NCBI GenBank assembly: GCA_015066385.1
Contig: SVOJ01000010.1
Span: 1-64,000 of the forward strand
Length of the DNA stretch: 64,000 bases
From: Oscillospiraceae bacterium
Lineage (GTDB): Bacteria > Bacillota > Clostridia > Oscillospirales > Acutalibacteraceae
Reading direction: 5' to 3'
In this document: positions 10,174 to 18,852 of the stretch, in pieces
Layout of the letters: every line of letters begins with the position of its first letter
How positions within the stretch are numbered: position 1 is the first letter of the stretch
Program-made: the position numbers and the translations under genes
The notes under the pieces: model-generated
Database searches by the model: none
What the model was told of the DNA's origin: nothing
The model's input: the letters and a program-made list of their open reading frames with translations, nothing else

Positions 10174-12801
10174 ATGCAATGGACAGGACTCAATGAAATA
10201 AGAGAAAAATACCTGCACTTTTTTGAAACCAAAGAACATCTGCGTCTGCCCAGTTTTCCCCTGATTCCGCAGGGCGACAAGAGCATTCTGCTCATCAACG
10301 CAGGTATGACCCCGATGAAGAAGTATTTTACGGGTGAGATCACACCGCCGGCAAAGAGAGTCACCACCTGCCAGAAGTGCATCCGCACCCCCGATATCGA
10401 AAGCGTCGGCATTACCGCCCGCCACGGCACCTATTTTGAAATGCTCGGCAATTTCTCGTTCGGCGATTACTTCAAGCGTGAAGCCACCGCATGGGCAAAA
10501 GAATTCTTTACCGAAGTCATGGAAATGCCCCTCGACAGACTCTATTTCACCGTTTATGAAGAAGACGATGAAGCATGGGATATCTGGACCAAAGAACACG
10601 GCATTGCCGAAGATCACATGCTCAGACTCGGCAAAAAAGACAACTTCTGGGAACACGGTGCCGGCCCCTGCGGCCCTTGCTCCGAAATCCATTTTGACCG
10701 CGGCGAAAAATACGGTTGCGGCAAGCCCGACTGCGGCGTTGAATGCGAATGCGACCGGTGGGTTGAGATCTGGAACCTTGTTTTCACACAGTTTGAAAAC
10801 GACGGCAACGGCAACTATACCCGCCTTGCTCATCCCAACATCGACACAGGTATGGGTCTTGAAAGACTCGCTTGCGTGATGCAGGATGTTGACAATATTT
10901 TTGAAGTGGATACCATCCGCAAGATCATGGAACACGTGATGCAGATTTCGGGTGTTACCTACCACACAGACTCCAAAAAGGATATGTCCTTGCGTGTTGT
11001 GACCGATCACATCCGTTCCACCACCATGATGATCAGCGACGGCGTTCTGCCCTCCAACGAAGGCAGAGGCTATGTGCTTCGCCGTCTGCTTCGCAGAGCT
11101 GCAAGACACGGCAGACTGCTCGGCATCGAAAGACCCTTCCTGACGGAAGTTTGCGAAACGGTCATTGCCGAAAACGAGGGTGCTTATCCCGTGCTTCGTG
11201 AAAAACATGACTATATCATTAAAATCATTGCCACCGAAGAAGAAAGCTTCTCCAGAACCATCGACGCAGGTATGAAAATGCTTGACGAAATGATTGCAAA
11301 CGGCGACGGCAAAACCCTTTCGGGTGAAGATGCGTTCCGTCTTTCCGATACCTACGGCTTCCCCATCGACCTGACCAAGGAAATTCTTGCCGAAAAGAAC
11401 ATCAGCGTTGATGAAGAAGCATTCCGTGCGCTTGTCAAAAAACAGCGTGAAACCGCACGTGCCGCCCGTAAGGATGCAGGCGCAGACGCTTGGAAAAATG
11501 CAGGCGTTGCCCTCAATGACATTCCCGCTACCGTCTTCACAGGCTACACCGCAACCGAAGACGACAGCAAGGTGCTCGGCATTGTCATGAACGGCGAAAG
11601 AGCCGAAGTTGCAGAAGCCGACAGCGAAGCCGTGCTTGTGCTTGACAAGACCGCATTCTATGCCGAAAGCGGCGGACAGGTCGGCGACACGGGTGTCATC
11701 ACCGGTGACGGTTTTGTGTTCAATGTTACCAACACCACCAAGACTCCGACGGGTATTTTCCTGCATGCAGGCTTTGTACAGGAAGGTACCGTTACCGCTA
11801 ATACGGAAGTAAAAACTTCCGTTGATGCCGCCAAGCGTGCCTCCACCGAACGCAATCACACCTCTGCACATCTTCTGCAGTATGCACTGCGTACCGTGCT
11901 GGGCACACACGTCGAACAGGCAGGTTCTTACGTTTCCCCCGACGAAGTCCGTTTTGACTTCACCCATTTCTCTGCCCTGACCGCGGAAGAAATCACAAAA
12001 GTTGAGCAGCTCGTAAACGAGCAGATTCTTTCTGCAAAAGCTGTGCTGACGGACGAAATGAGCATTGAAGATGCAAAAAAGATCGGTGCAATGGCACTGT
12101 TCGGAGAAAAATACGGCGATACCGTGCGCGTTGTCAGAGCAGGTGATTCCACGGAACTTTGCGGCGGTACACATGTGAAGAACACAGGCAACATCGGTCT
12201 GTTCAAAATTGTCAGCGAATCTTCCGTCGCATCGGGTGTACGCAGAATCACGGGTGTGACAGGTTTCAACACCTATGCATACCTCAACCGCACGCTTGAA
12301 ACCGTGCACGCAGCAGCCGCCGCTCTCAAACTCGGCAATGCAAATGACCTTGTCAACAAAGTGACCGCCGTTGCGGCTGACCTTAAGAATAAAGAACGCG
12401 AAATCGACAAACTCAAAGCAGACCTTGCACAGGCCAAAGCGGCTGACATTTTCACTGTTGCAGGCGAAATCAACGGCATTCAGATTGTTACCGCAAACCT
12501 CGGCGAAACGGATGTAAACACCCTTCGCACCATGCTTGACTCTGCAAAGAATGACGATTGCGTTGCCGTTCTTGCAGGCATCAACAGCGAAAAAGGTTCT
12601 GTTTCCTTCGCTTGTGCTGCGGGCAAAAATGCTGTTGCAAAGGGGGCACACGCAGGCAATATCGTCCGTGCAGTCGCACAGATCGCAGGCGGTGCCGGCG
12701 GCGGCAAGCCCGACAGTGCCATGGCAGGCGGTAAGGACATTACCAAAACAGACGAAGCTCTTGCGGCCGTCCTCGGCATTGCACAGGGCATGATCAAGTA
12801 A
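10174..12801 (+). CDS. alaS: Alanyl-tRNA synthetase
   Basis: Charges tRNA-Ala. The 875-residue protein has the full family layout: class II catalytic core (INAGMTPMKKYF near 40; RCIRT-type CQKCIRTPDIESVG), tRNA-recognition domain, editing domain with HTSAH (about 562-566) and CGGTH (about 663-667) zinc ligands, and the C-terminal DHHA1 domain with GGKPDSAMAGG. An AGAAAGGA site precedes ATG 10174. It heads an apparent operon with the HIT, comEC, holA and rnmV genes. Confidence 0.98.
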   Translation: MQWTGLNEIREKYLHFFETKEHLRLPSFPLIPQGDKSILLINAGMTPMKKYFTGEITPPAKRVTTCQKCIRTPDIESVGITARHGTYFEMLGNFSFGDYFKREATAWAKEFFTEVMEMPLDRLYFTVYEEDDEAWDIWTKEHGIAEDHMLRLGKKDNFWEHGAGPCGPCSEIHFDRGEKYGCGKPDCGVECECDRWVEIWNLVFTQFENDGNGNYTRLAHPNIDTGMGLERLACVMQDVDNIFEVDTIRKIMEHVMQISGVTYHTDSKKDMSLRVVTDHIRSTTMMISDGVLPSNEGRGYVLRRLLRRAARHGRLLGIERPFLTEVCETVIAENEGAYPVLREKHDYIIKIIATEEESFSRTIDAGMKMLDEMIANGDGKTLSGEDAFRLSDTYGFPIDLTKEILAEKNISVDEEAFRALVKKQRETARAARKDAGADAWKNAGVALNDIPATVFTGYTATEDDSKVLGIVMNGERAEVAEADSEAVLVLDKTAFYAESGGQVGDTGVITGDGFVFNVTNTTKTPTGIFLHAGFVQEGTVTANTEVKTSVDAAKRASTERNHTSAHLLQYALRTVLGTHVEQAGSYVSPDEVRFDFTHFSALTAEEITKVEQLVNEQILSAKAVLTDEMSIEDAKKIGAMALFGEKYGDTVRVVRAGDSTELCGGTHVKNTGNIGLFKIVSESSVASGVRRITGVTGFNTYAYLNRTLETVHAAAAALKLGNANDLVNKVTAVAADLKNKEREIDKLKADLAQAKAADIFTVAGEINGIQIVTANLGETDVNTLRTMLDSAKNDDCVAVLAGINSEKGSVSFACAAGKNAVAKGAHAGNIVRAVAQIAGGAGGGKPDSAMAGGKDITKTDEALAAVLGIAQGMIK

Positions 12802-12823
12802 AAAACAAAAAAGGAGAAACACA

Positions 12824-13162
12824 ATGGACGGTTGTATTTTCTGCAAAATCGCAGCCGGTGAGATTCCGTCAAGAAAGGCTTACGAGGATGACCGTGTTCT
12901 TGCTTTCTATGACCTTGAACCGCAGGCACCGACCCACATTTTAGTCATTTCCAAACAGCACATCGCGTGGGCAAATGACATCAATTCCGAAAACAGTGCT
13001 GATATTGCGCACATTTTTGAAGTAATACCGCAGATTGCAAAGGAACTCGGCTTCACCGATTACCGCATTGTCAACAACTGCGGTGATCAGGCGGGACAGA
13101 GTGTCAAACACCTGCATTTCCATGTGCTTTCGGGCAGAGATTTCACCTGGCCGCCCGGCTAA
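12824..13162 (+). CDS. HIT family (HINT-like) protein
   Basis: 112 residues, the normal size for a bacterial HINT-type purine nucleoside phosphoramidase. It begins with the zinc-like CIFCKIAAGEIPS block and ends with the histidine triad at H96, H98 and H100 (VKHLHFHVL), the last histidine of the pattern being the usual nucleophile. An AAGGAGAAA site precedes ATG 12824. It lies 22 bases after alaS; HINT proteins act on aminoacyl-AMP in other organisms, which fits next to a tRNA synthetase, though that link is inference. Confidence 0.93.
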   Translation: MDGCIFCKIAAGEIPSRKAYEDDRVLAFYDLEPQAPTHILVISKQHIAWANDINSENSADIAHIFEVIPQIAKELGFTDYRIVNNCGDQAGQSVKHLHFHVLSGRDFTWPPG

Positions 13163-13165
13163 AAG

Positions 13166-15328
13166 ATGAAACGCCCGTTTCTGACCGTTGGTCTTACCAT
13201 GCTGTGTACAATGTTCCTTTTATTCAAAATCGGAACATTGTACACACTCATTCTTGTCGCTCTCGTCCTTGCGGTCAGCACTGTTTTTGTATTTCTGCGA
13301 CACCGTGAAGCCACTGTTGCTATGCTTGCAGGGATAGCGGCTTTGATTGCGGTGTTTTCTTTTTCATATATGCAGGATTGCGTTGTAAATACGGCACTGC
13401 TGTACTGCGGGGAACATATTTCCGTCAGCGGTACATTGGCTGACTACCCTGCCAAAATCAATGACCGCTATGTTTACCGCCTGCAGGACTGCACGCTCGG
13501 CGGTGAACCGACTTCTTTTTCGCTTCATTTAAGCGACATGGCTTATTATGATTGTGCACCCGGAGATATTCTGCAGTTCACCGCGCAGAAAATATATCCG
13601 AGTGCGGAAAAGGACAGTGAATTTTTCTATTCGACCATGTCCGAACGAGTTTATCTGCGCGCTTATACCGATCAGGTTACCGTTTTGCAAACCGAAACCC
13701 GCTCTCTGCGGTATCTGCACTGTGAAGTACGGCATGCCATGCTGTCTGCTATCAAAGATCGTCTGCAAAGCGTACCCGCCGCCATTCTCAGCGGCCTGAT
13801 GCTCGGCAATACCGATTCTCTTGACACGCAGACGGCTTTGTTTTTCAGCACAAGCGGCATTTCGCATCTGTTTGCCGTTTCGGGATTTCATGTTTCTTTC
13901 TGGACGGGCACGCTGTTGCACTTATTCGGAAAAAGAAAAAAGCACATTCTGCCAAGCATTTTTGCGTGTGCCTTTTTGTTTTTCTTTATGGCATTGACGG
14001 GATTTTCCGTTTCCGTCTGCCGCTCGGGACTGATGGCAGGTGTTGTATTTTTCGGCAATATGTTCCGCAAAGAAGCGGACAGTCTGAATTCATTGGGCCT
14101 TGCCGTATCGGTGCTGTTGTTTTTCAACCCGTTTTCGGCGGCAGATGCGTCCCTGTTGCTGTCGGCTGCTGCAACGGCAGCGATTATTCTTTCAAGCCGC
14201 CCCATTGACGAATACATCACCACCCCGCTGACACAGAAAATCCCTTGCAAACCTTTACAAAAACTGTTGCGATATATCTCCAACCTCTTATGTCTGAGTG
14301 CCGCAGTAACACTGTCTTTGATGCCGCTGACAAGTTATCTCTTCGGTTCATTTTCGATGATGACACCCATTGCAAATATTCTTTGCATTCCGCCTGCCCA
14401 AGGGGCGATGGTGCTCGGCATGGCGGCACAACTGAGCAACCGCATTCCGTATTTTTCGGATTTCCTGTTCCGATTAACGGAAATTCTGCTGAACATATTG
14501 CTGTTCTTTGCAAAAGAACTTTCCGAAATCCCCGTTGCAATGGTCATTCTGAACACCACATTCACGGTTGTATGGGCGGCGGTTTCGTTACTGTTGATCG
14601 GGCTTGTTTACAAAAAATACAACCGCCTGCCGCGCAGGGCATTTTTCACGGCAATCTGCTGTGCCCTGTCGTTGATGGTCATGTTCAATGCATTTTGTTA
14701 TACAAACAAAAATGAAACCGTGCTGACCGTTTACAACACGGGCAATGCAACCTGCATCACCCTTTGTGACCGCAACGGCAATGCCGCCGTCATCGGTTGC
14801 GGCGGAGATGAATACCTTGTTGAATCCCTTGCACGGAATTTGCGCACAAGCGGTGTTGCACAGCCGCGGCTTCTGCTGATTCCCGATATAAGAGAAACCG
14901 AAAGTGCAAATGCGTGGGCACTCAACCGCCTGCTTGAACCCGCCTGTATTATCACAAAACAATGGGATACCGCAAACGAAGAAAATATTATCATCACCCG
15001 GCAGGCACAGGTACAACTGTGGGAAAACACAAAACTGCATTTTGAATCCGTGCAGGATTTCCGCGCGGTACACATAGAAACCAACGGACGAAATATTGTC
15101 ATCTGTGTTTACCCGTCCTCTGATTTTTCGACCGCAGATTCCGTCTACCAAAGCGGTGACATACTGATCTGCCGACAATCGATCCCTGCATCAATTGAAA
15201 CAGACAATTTCAAGCAGATCATTCTTTCTTCCGATAAGAAAAAGGAATTGTATCATTTTGACGAAAACCTTGTAAAGAAAATCACAACCACTGCAGACGA
15301 AGGCAGTATCAGCATATTGATAAAATAA
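13166..15328 (+). CDS. comEC: ComEC/Rec2 family DNA-uptake channel protein, degenerate MBL domain
   Basis: 720 residues with many membrane helices. It has an N-terminal DUF4131-like region and a Competence domain with LSGLMLGNTD, GISHLFAVSGFH and a long helical block to about 510. The C-terminal part has the place of the ComEC metallo-beta-lactamase domain, but the expected HxHxDH motif is replaced by LLLIPDIRETESANAW, so metal binding and nuclease activity are probably lost. It starts three bases after the HIT stop. Role as a DNA channel is from the family; no other competence gene is in the window. Confidence 0.9.
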   Translation: MKRPFLTVGLTMLCTMFLLFKIGTLYTLILVALVLAVSTVFVFLRHREATVAMLAGIAALIAVFSFSYMQDCVVNTALLYCGEHISVSGTLADYPAKINDRYVYRLQDCTLGGEPTSFSLHLSDMAYYDCAPGDILQFTAQKIYPSAEKDSEFFYSTMSERVYLRAYTDQVTVLQTETRSLRYLHCEVRHAMLSAIKDRLQSVPAAILSGLMLGNTDSLDTQTALFFSTSGISHLFAVSGFHVSFWTGTLLHLFGKRKKHILPSIFACAFLFFFMALTGFSVSVCRSGLMAGVVFFGNMFRKEADSLNSLGLAVSVLLFFNPFSAADASLLLSAAATAAIILSSRPIDEYITTPLTQKIPCKPLQKLLRYISNLLCLSAAVTLSLMPLTSYLFGSFSMMTPIANILCIPPAQGAMVLGMAAQLSNRIPYFSDFLFRLTEILLNILLFFAKELSEIPVAMVILNTTFTVVWAAVSLLLIGLVYKKYNRLPRRAFFTAICCALSLMVMFNAFCYTNKNETVLTVYNTGNATCITLCDRNGNAAVIGCGGDEYLVESLARNLRTSGVAQPRLLLIPDIRETESANAWALNRLLEPACIITKQWDTANEENIIITRQAQVQLWENTKLHFESVQDFRAVHIETNGRNIVICVYPSSDFSTADSVYQSGDILICRQSIPASIETDNFKQIILSSDKKKELYHFDENLVKKITTTADEGSISILIK

Positions 15329-15338
15329 GGAGCACAAC

Positions 15339-16394
15339 ATGGCATTGCTCAATGAAGACGGCTTACGCAAAAAGATAAAAACAGATGCACCGCACGGTGT
15401 GTTCTGCATATTCGGTGAAGACACGTATCTGAAGGATTTTTATCTGAAAAAACTTATTGATGCGGCGGTGAATCCTGCACTTGCGGCGTTCAATCTGCGC
15501 ACATTCACGCGGGATGAGCACGAACTGATCGACATTTACGAAGCCATGGAAGCTTTGCCGATGATGAGTGAATACCAATGCGTTCTTGTGCGTGATTATC
15601 CGCTTTCTGACATCAAAAAGGACGACTATGAGGTATTCGAACAGGCGGTGCGGAATCTGCCCGAAACCACGCTTTTGATTTTCTTTTTCGGCGATCCCGA
15701 AATCGAATACAATCCCCGCAAACCCGACAAATGGACAAAATACTTTGATCTTTTTAATAAATACGGCACGTTGGTCAACCTTTCACACCGAACGCAGAGT
15801 GCCGTTGTTAAAACGCTGGTCAACGGTGCAAAAGACCGCGGAACAAGTATTGATGCCGACACTGCACAATATCTCATTGACCGCGCCGGTACGGACTTGC
15901 AGACATTGCTCAATGAATTCAACAAACTGTGTGCATACGCAGACGGCGAACCCGTCAGTCGCGCCATGGTGGATGAATGCGTGCAGCAATCCGTGGAAGC
16001 GAGTGTGTTTGATATCTGTCATGCCCTGTTGTCGCAAAATGCAGACCGTGCTTTTGCCATTCTGCATGAACTGATACGCCGCCGTATTGATGCGCAAACG
16101 TTGGTCGGCGGTATGGCATTCAACTGGATTGATCTCTACCGTGCAAAAGCGGCACTGGCAGAAGACAAACGATTGACAGACTATGCGGAAAACTTCAATT
16201 ACCGCAAAAAACCATCCTCCGCATTGCAACAAACCATGCAGGATGCCCGAAAATGCACCCGCAGACAGATCACTGCCGCACTGGATATTTTAGCGGATGC
16301 CGATGCACAACTCAAAAGCCGCTCGGTCAATTCTGCGTTACTGTTGGAAGAAACCTTGGTACGTCTTGCGGGGGCTTGTAAAAAAGATGCTTAA
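15339..16394 (+). CDS. holA: DNA polymerase III delta subunit
   Basis: 351 residues, normal for HolA, the clamp-loader subunit that opens the sliding clamp. The N-terminal GVFCIFGEDTYLKDFYLKKL stretch matches the family start, followed by LLIFFFGDP and the long helical C-terminal collar region. holA next to comEC is a common firmicute order. An AAGGAG site precedes ATG 15339, and the 3' end overlaps rnmV by eight bases. Confidence 0.92.
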   Translation: MALLNEDGLRKKIKTDAPHGVFCIFGEDTYLKDFYLKKLIDAAVNPALAAFNLRTFTRDEHELIDIYEAMEALPMMSEYQCVLVRDYPLSDIKKDDYEVFEQAVRNLPETTLLIFFFGDPEIEYNPRKPDKWTKYFDLFNKYGTLVNLSHRTQSAVVKTLVNGAKDRGTSIDADTAQYLIDRAGTDLQTLLNEFNKLCAYADGEPVSRAMVDECVQQSVEASVFDICHALLSQNADRAFAILHELIRRRIDAQTLVGGMAFNWIDLYRAKAALAEDKRLTDYAENFNYRKKPSSALQQTMQDARKCTRRQITAALDILADADAQLKSRSVNSALLLEETLVRLAGACKKDA

Positions 16395-16974
16395 AACCGA
16401 TCTTGCCGTCATTGTTGAGGGCAAATATGACAAAATAAAATTAGCTTCGCTTTTGGATGCGCTCATTGTTTCCACCGAAGGTTTCGGGGTGTTTTCCGAC
16501 AAAGAATTACAGCATTTTCTGCGAAAACTTGCCGAAACCAAAGGAATTCTTGTGATTACCGACTCCGATGCCGCGGGATTCCGCATCCGTTCTTTCATTC
16601 ACAGCATTGCCGCAAAGGGCACGGTGATCGATGCTTATATTCCCGACATACAAGGCAAGGAATCGCGCAAAGATGCTCCGTCCAAAGAAGGGAAACTCGG
16701 GGTGGAAGGCATTCCCGCCGAACTGATTCTGCAAGCGGTGGAGCGTGCAGGCGTGGGGAAAGAAACCGATACAACACAAAGAAGATTGATTACCAATGCC
16801 GATCTTTACGAATACGGCTTCACGGGTACACCGAACGCATCTGACCGCAGACGTGCTCTGCTGAAAAAAGCAGGATTACCCGCAAGACTGTGCGGCAGTA
16901 ATTTGCTCAAAACCATCAACGCATTCATGAGCTACGAGGATTTTCTGGTTTTGGCGGAAACAATCAACGGTTGA
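16387..16974 (+). CDS. rnmV: Ribonuclease M5-like TOPRIM protein
   Basis: 195 residues from ATG 16387, which overlaps holA. The N-terminal TOPRIM domain shows the conserved glutamate in IVEGKYDK and the DxD pair in VITDSDAAG, followed by the DUF4093-type C-terminus. RNase M5 matures 5S rRNA by double-strand cleavage in firmicutes. B. subtilis RnmV is of similar size. The substrate is assumed from the family; no 5S gene is nearby. Confidence 0.87.
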   Translation: MLKTDLAVIVEGKYDKIKLASLLDALIVSTEGFGVFSDKELQHFLRKLAETKGILVITDSDAAGFRIRSFIHSIAAKGTVIDAYIPDIQGKESRKDAPSKEGKLGVEGIPAELILQAVERAGVGKETDTTQRRLITNADLYEYGFTGTPNASDRRRALLKKAGLPARLCGSNLLKTINAFMSYEDFLVLAETING

Positions 16975-16999
16975 CACACGCACTGCTTTATATTACAAT
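16971..16999 (+). promoter_or_regulatory. Sigma-A promoter of the exported unknown gene
   Basis: TTGACA (16971-16976), 17-base spacer, TACAAT (16994-16999). The -35 box overlaps the rnmV stop codon, so the next gene is its own unit. Confidence 0.82.
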
Positions 17000-17020
17000 A
17001 AAAGAAAAAAGGATACATCT

Positions 17021-17770
17021 ATGCAAATCGGAAAGAAAACACGTTTCATCATATCGTTCTGTCTGGTTCTGCTGATCGCAGGGCTTTCGGCAGGTGTGTT
17101 TGCCGTTGCCAATGCAAATAAAGCCGTTTTGCCGAGTCTGACGGCGGTACCCTTTGACAGAACATATATTGATCGGATGGATTTACATATCGATGCAACG
17201 CAGTTTGTTTTTATGATGGATGACAGCGGGAAATACAAACTGCAGTTTACTTTCACCGCCGAAAAAACAGAAGCCGATTTTTATGCGATTCTGGATGATT
17301 TTTATATTCTCGGCTTGCCATATACGGAAATGACCGTTACCGCCGCGTCTGCAAACGGAAACACGGTCGCCATTCCCGGTGCGCAACTGCCCGCCGATTA
17401 CAACGGGAACACAACCCCCTTGCAATGGACGATTGAATTGCAGTTTGAAACCGCTGAACCCGTTCATTACACACCGACCCTGCAACTGACCTATACCAGC
17501 GGTACAAAATATGATTTAAGTGAAACCTACCGCCTGGAAATCCCGCTGGTTGTCAAAGTCAGTGACTTAAGTCCCCTGCCGCAGATCATGCAAGAAGCGG
17601 AAGTTTATTTCACTTTAGGTATTTACACCGAAGACTCACTTGCCTTGCTCAGAGATAAACTCGACGAAATTGAACTCGCGCTTCGCAGTCCCGAAAATTT
17701 CAACGATACACAAAAGAACATCTGGTTGCAGGAAATAGCGGATTGCATCAATCGACTCTCTCCGCTGTGA
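17021..17770 (+). CDS. Exported or membrane-anchored protein of unknown function
   Basis: 249 residues, no family recognised. One hydrophobic helix (about 6-29, IISFCLVLLIAGLSAGVFAV) looks like an uncleaved or cleavable signal. The remainder looks beta-rich (about 60-180) and ends with a helical stretch rich in Glu, Leu and Asn. An AAAGGA site precedes ATG 17021. It has its own promoter and lies just upstream of spoIIID; a link to sporulation is possible but only positional. Confidence 0.75.
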   Translation: MQIGKKTRFIISFCLVLLIAGLSAGVFAVANANKAVLPSLTAVPFDRTYIDRMDLHIDATQFVFMMDDSGKYKLQFTFTAEKTEADFYAILDDFYILGLPYTEMTVTAASANGNTVAIPGAQLPADYNGNTTPLQWTIELQFETAEPVHYTPTLQLTYTSGTKYDLSETYRLEIPLVVKVSDLSPLPQIMQEAEVYFTLGIYTEDSLALLRDKLDEIELALRSPENFNDTQKNIWLQEIADCINRLSPL

Positions 17771-17782
17771 TAAAATAAAAAA

Positions 17783-17810
17783 GAATATCTCCCCCTTTGC
17801 CGACATATTT
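17783..17810 (+). promoter_or_regulatory. Sigma-E-like promoter of spoIIID
   Basis: GAATATC (17783-17789), 14-base spacer, CATATTT (17804-17810). This resembles the mother-cell sigma-E pattern (about GHATATT, 14-15 bases, CATAC-type -10) and not sigma-A. In B. subtilis spoIIID is transcribed by sigma-E RNA polymerase. Confidence 0.65.
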
Positions 17811-17822
17811 ATGTAGTGTCTG

Positions 17823-17840
17823 CCGTGTCATGCGACACGG
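17823..17840 (+). promoter_or_regulatory. Perfect hairpin in the spoIIID leader
   Basis: CCGTGTC (17823-17829) pairs with GACACGG (17834-17840) around the loop ATGC, 10 bases before the AAGGGGGT ribosome site. It could affect translation or be a protein site on DNA. Confidence 0.6.
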
Positions 17841-17866
17841 TATATCCGACAAGGGGGTTTATTTTT

Positions 17867-18127
17867 TTGAAAACTGTTGTCGAAGAAAGAGCCATTGAAC
17901 TCGGTGAATATATCGTCGAACACAAAGCGACCGTGCGTGCCGCTGCAAAGGAATTCGGAATCAGCAAATCAACCGTACACATGGATGTATCTGACAGATT
18001 GAAAAAAGCAGATCCTGCCCTGTATACGCAGGTGCGACGGGTGCTGGATGTCAACAAGCAGGAGCGACACATCCGCGGCGGTCTTGCCACACGCGAAAAA
18101 TATAAAACAAGCAAAAACAAAAGATAA
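17867..18127 (+). CDS. spoIIID: Stage III sporulation transcription factor SpoIIID
   Basis: SpoIIID is a small mother-cell DNA-binding regulator of sporulation. The 86 residues from TTG 17867 match the family across the whole length: ERAIELGEYIVE, the helix-turn-helix VRAAAKEFGISKSTVH, and the basic tail RHIRGGLATREKYK. The start is TTG, nine bases after a strong AAGGGGGT site; an ATG at 17816 lies between the sigma-E-like promoter and the hairpin and has no good site. Its presence indicates an endospore former. Confidence 0.95.
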   Translation: MKTVVEERAIELGEYIVEHKATVRAAAKEFGISKSTVHMDVSDRLKKADPALYTQVRRVLDVNKQERHIRGGLATREKYKTSKNKR

Positions 18128-18137
18128 TTGCACCTGC

Positions 18138-18166
18138 ATTGACAGATTTACAAAAATAGAGTATAC
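18138..18166 (+). promoter_or_regulatory. Sigma-A promoter of the small unknown gene
   Basis: TTGACA (18138-18143), 17-base spacer, TATACT (18161-18166). Confidence 0.82.
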
Positions 18167-18199
18167 TGAATAAAAAGCAAAACAACGGGAGAAAAAACT

Positions 18200-18526
18200 G
18201 TGTTTGATAAATTAAAGAAAAAAAGAGAAAAGAAAAAACAGCAGAAAAACAAAAAGACCGAACGCTTCTTGTCCCTGACAGCAAACGGAGTGGAAGCGCC
18301 GATCATCAATTTTGAAATTATGAAGGATGAAAATGAAGATGTAATTCTTCGTATTCATACAAAAGGTGAAGTTGAGCAGCTGCATTATCAGTCCATTGAT
18401 TTTGAACTGAAAACGGACAAAAAGATGATCCGTGTCAAATCTTCGTTCAAGAGTGCCGCAAACTTAAAAAATGATTACAAGGAATACCGCTTTACGGTGG
18501 AAGATTATCAGCAGTTTTTTATCTGA
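18200..18526 (+). CDS. Small hypothetical protein with lysine-rich N-terminus
   Basis: 108 residues from GTG 18200, preceded by a GGGAG site. The first 20 residues are mostly lysine, glutamine and glutamate; the remainder looks like a small beta-rich domain ending in FTVEDYQQFFI. No family recognised. It has its own promoter and a strong terminator, so it is likely a real monocistronic gene. Confidence 0.7.
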   Translation: MFDKLKKKREKKKQQKNKKTERFLSLTANGVEAPIINFEIMKDENEDVILRIHTKGEVEQLHYQSIDFELKTDKKMIRVKSSFKSAANLKNDYKEYRFTVEDYQQFFI

Positions 18527-18540
18527 ATCAAGCACACAAG

Positions 18541-18572
18541 CAAAGGGGCTGTAAAAACACAGCCCCTTTTTT
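18541..18572 (+). terminator. Terminator after the small unknown gene
   Basis: AAGGGGCTGT (18543-18552) pairs with ACAGCCCCTT (18559-18568) and is followed by a T run. Confidence 0.92.
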
Positions 18573-18609
18573 GTTATTCTGAAATTACGTTTTATCGGGG
18601 AGTTGGGGA

Positions 18610-18686
18610 GTCAATCATGGGGACGGCTACTGTGATTGACATAATCATTTTTCCAAAATGTCAATCGCAGTACTGTCCCCTGATTT
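18610..18686. repeat. REP-like palindromic repeat, copy 1
   Basis: Imperfect inverted repeat: the arm 18619-18641 (GGGGACGGCTACTG...) pairs with 18659-18680 (...CAGTACTGTCCCC), with AATCA/TGATT-type outer extensions. It lies in the non-coding gap 18527-18852. Confidence 0.8.
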
Positions 18687-18744
18687 ACGACCACGCACAA
18701 ATTTAAACAAAATAATACAAATAAATACCCAAAAACATCGCCGC

Positions 18745-18820
18745 CAATCAGGGGACGGAACCCAGATTGACTGTTTTGGATATATCATAGAGTCAATCAG
18801 GGTACTCGTCCCCGTGATTG
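18745..18820. repeat. REP-like palindromic repeat, copy 2
   Basis: Second inverted repeat with the same GGGGAC...GATTGAC arm: 18751-18772 pairs with 18791-18813, with CAATCA/TGATTG outer extensions. Same architecture as copy 1, with a different loop. No REP-associated transposase is in the window. Confidence 0.8.
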
Positions 18821-18852
18821 TGCATTCTCTACACGCCCCGCTAAACCGTAAT

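Noticed and set aside
10114-12846. 910-codon open frame on the reverse strand over alaS
   Set aside because: It is exactly antisense to alaS, has no ribosome site or family match, and is rich in Cys, Phe and His as shadow frames of this codon usage are.
18610-18820. CRISPR array
   Set aside because: The repeats are inverted palindromes, only two copies, with no regular spacers and no cas gene.
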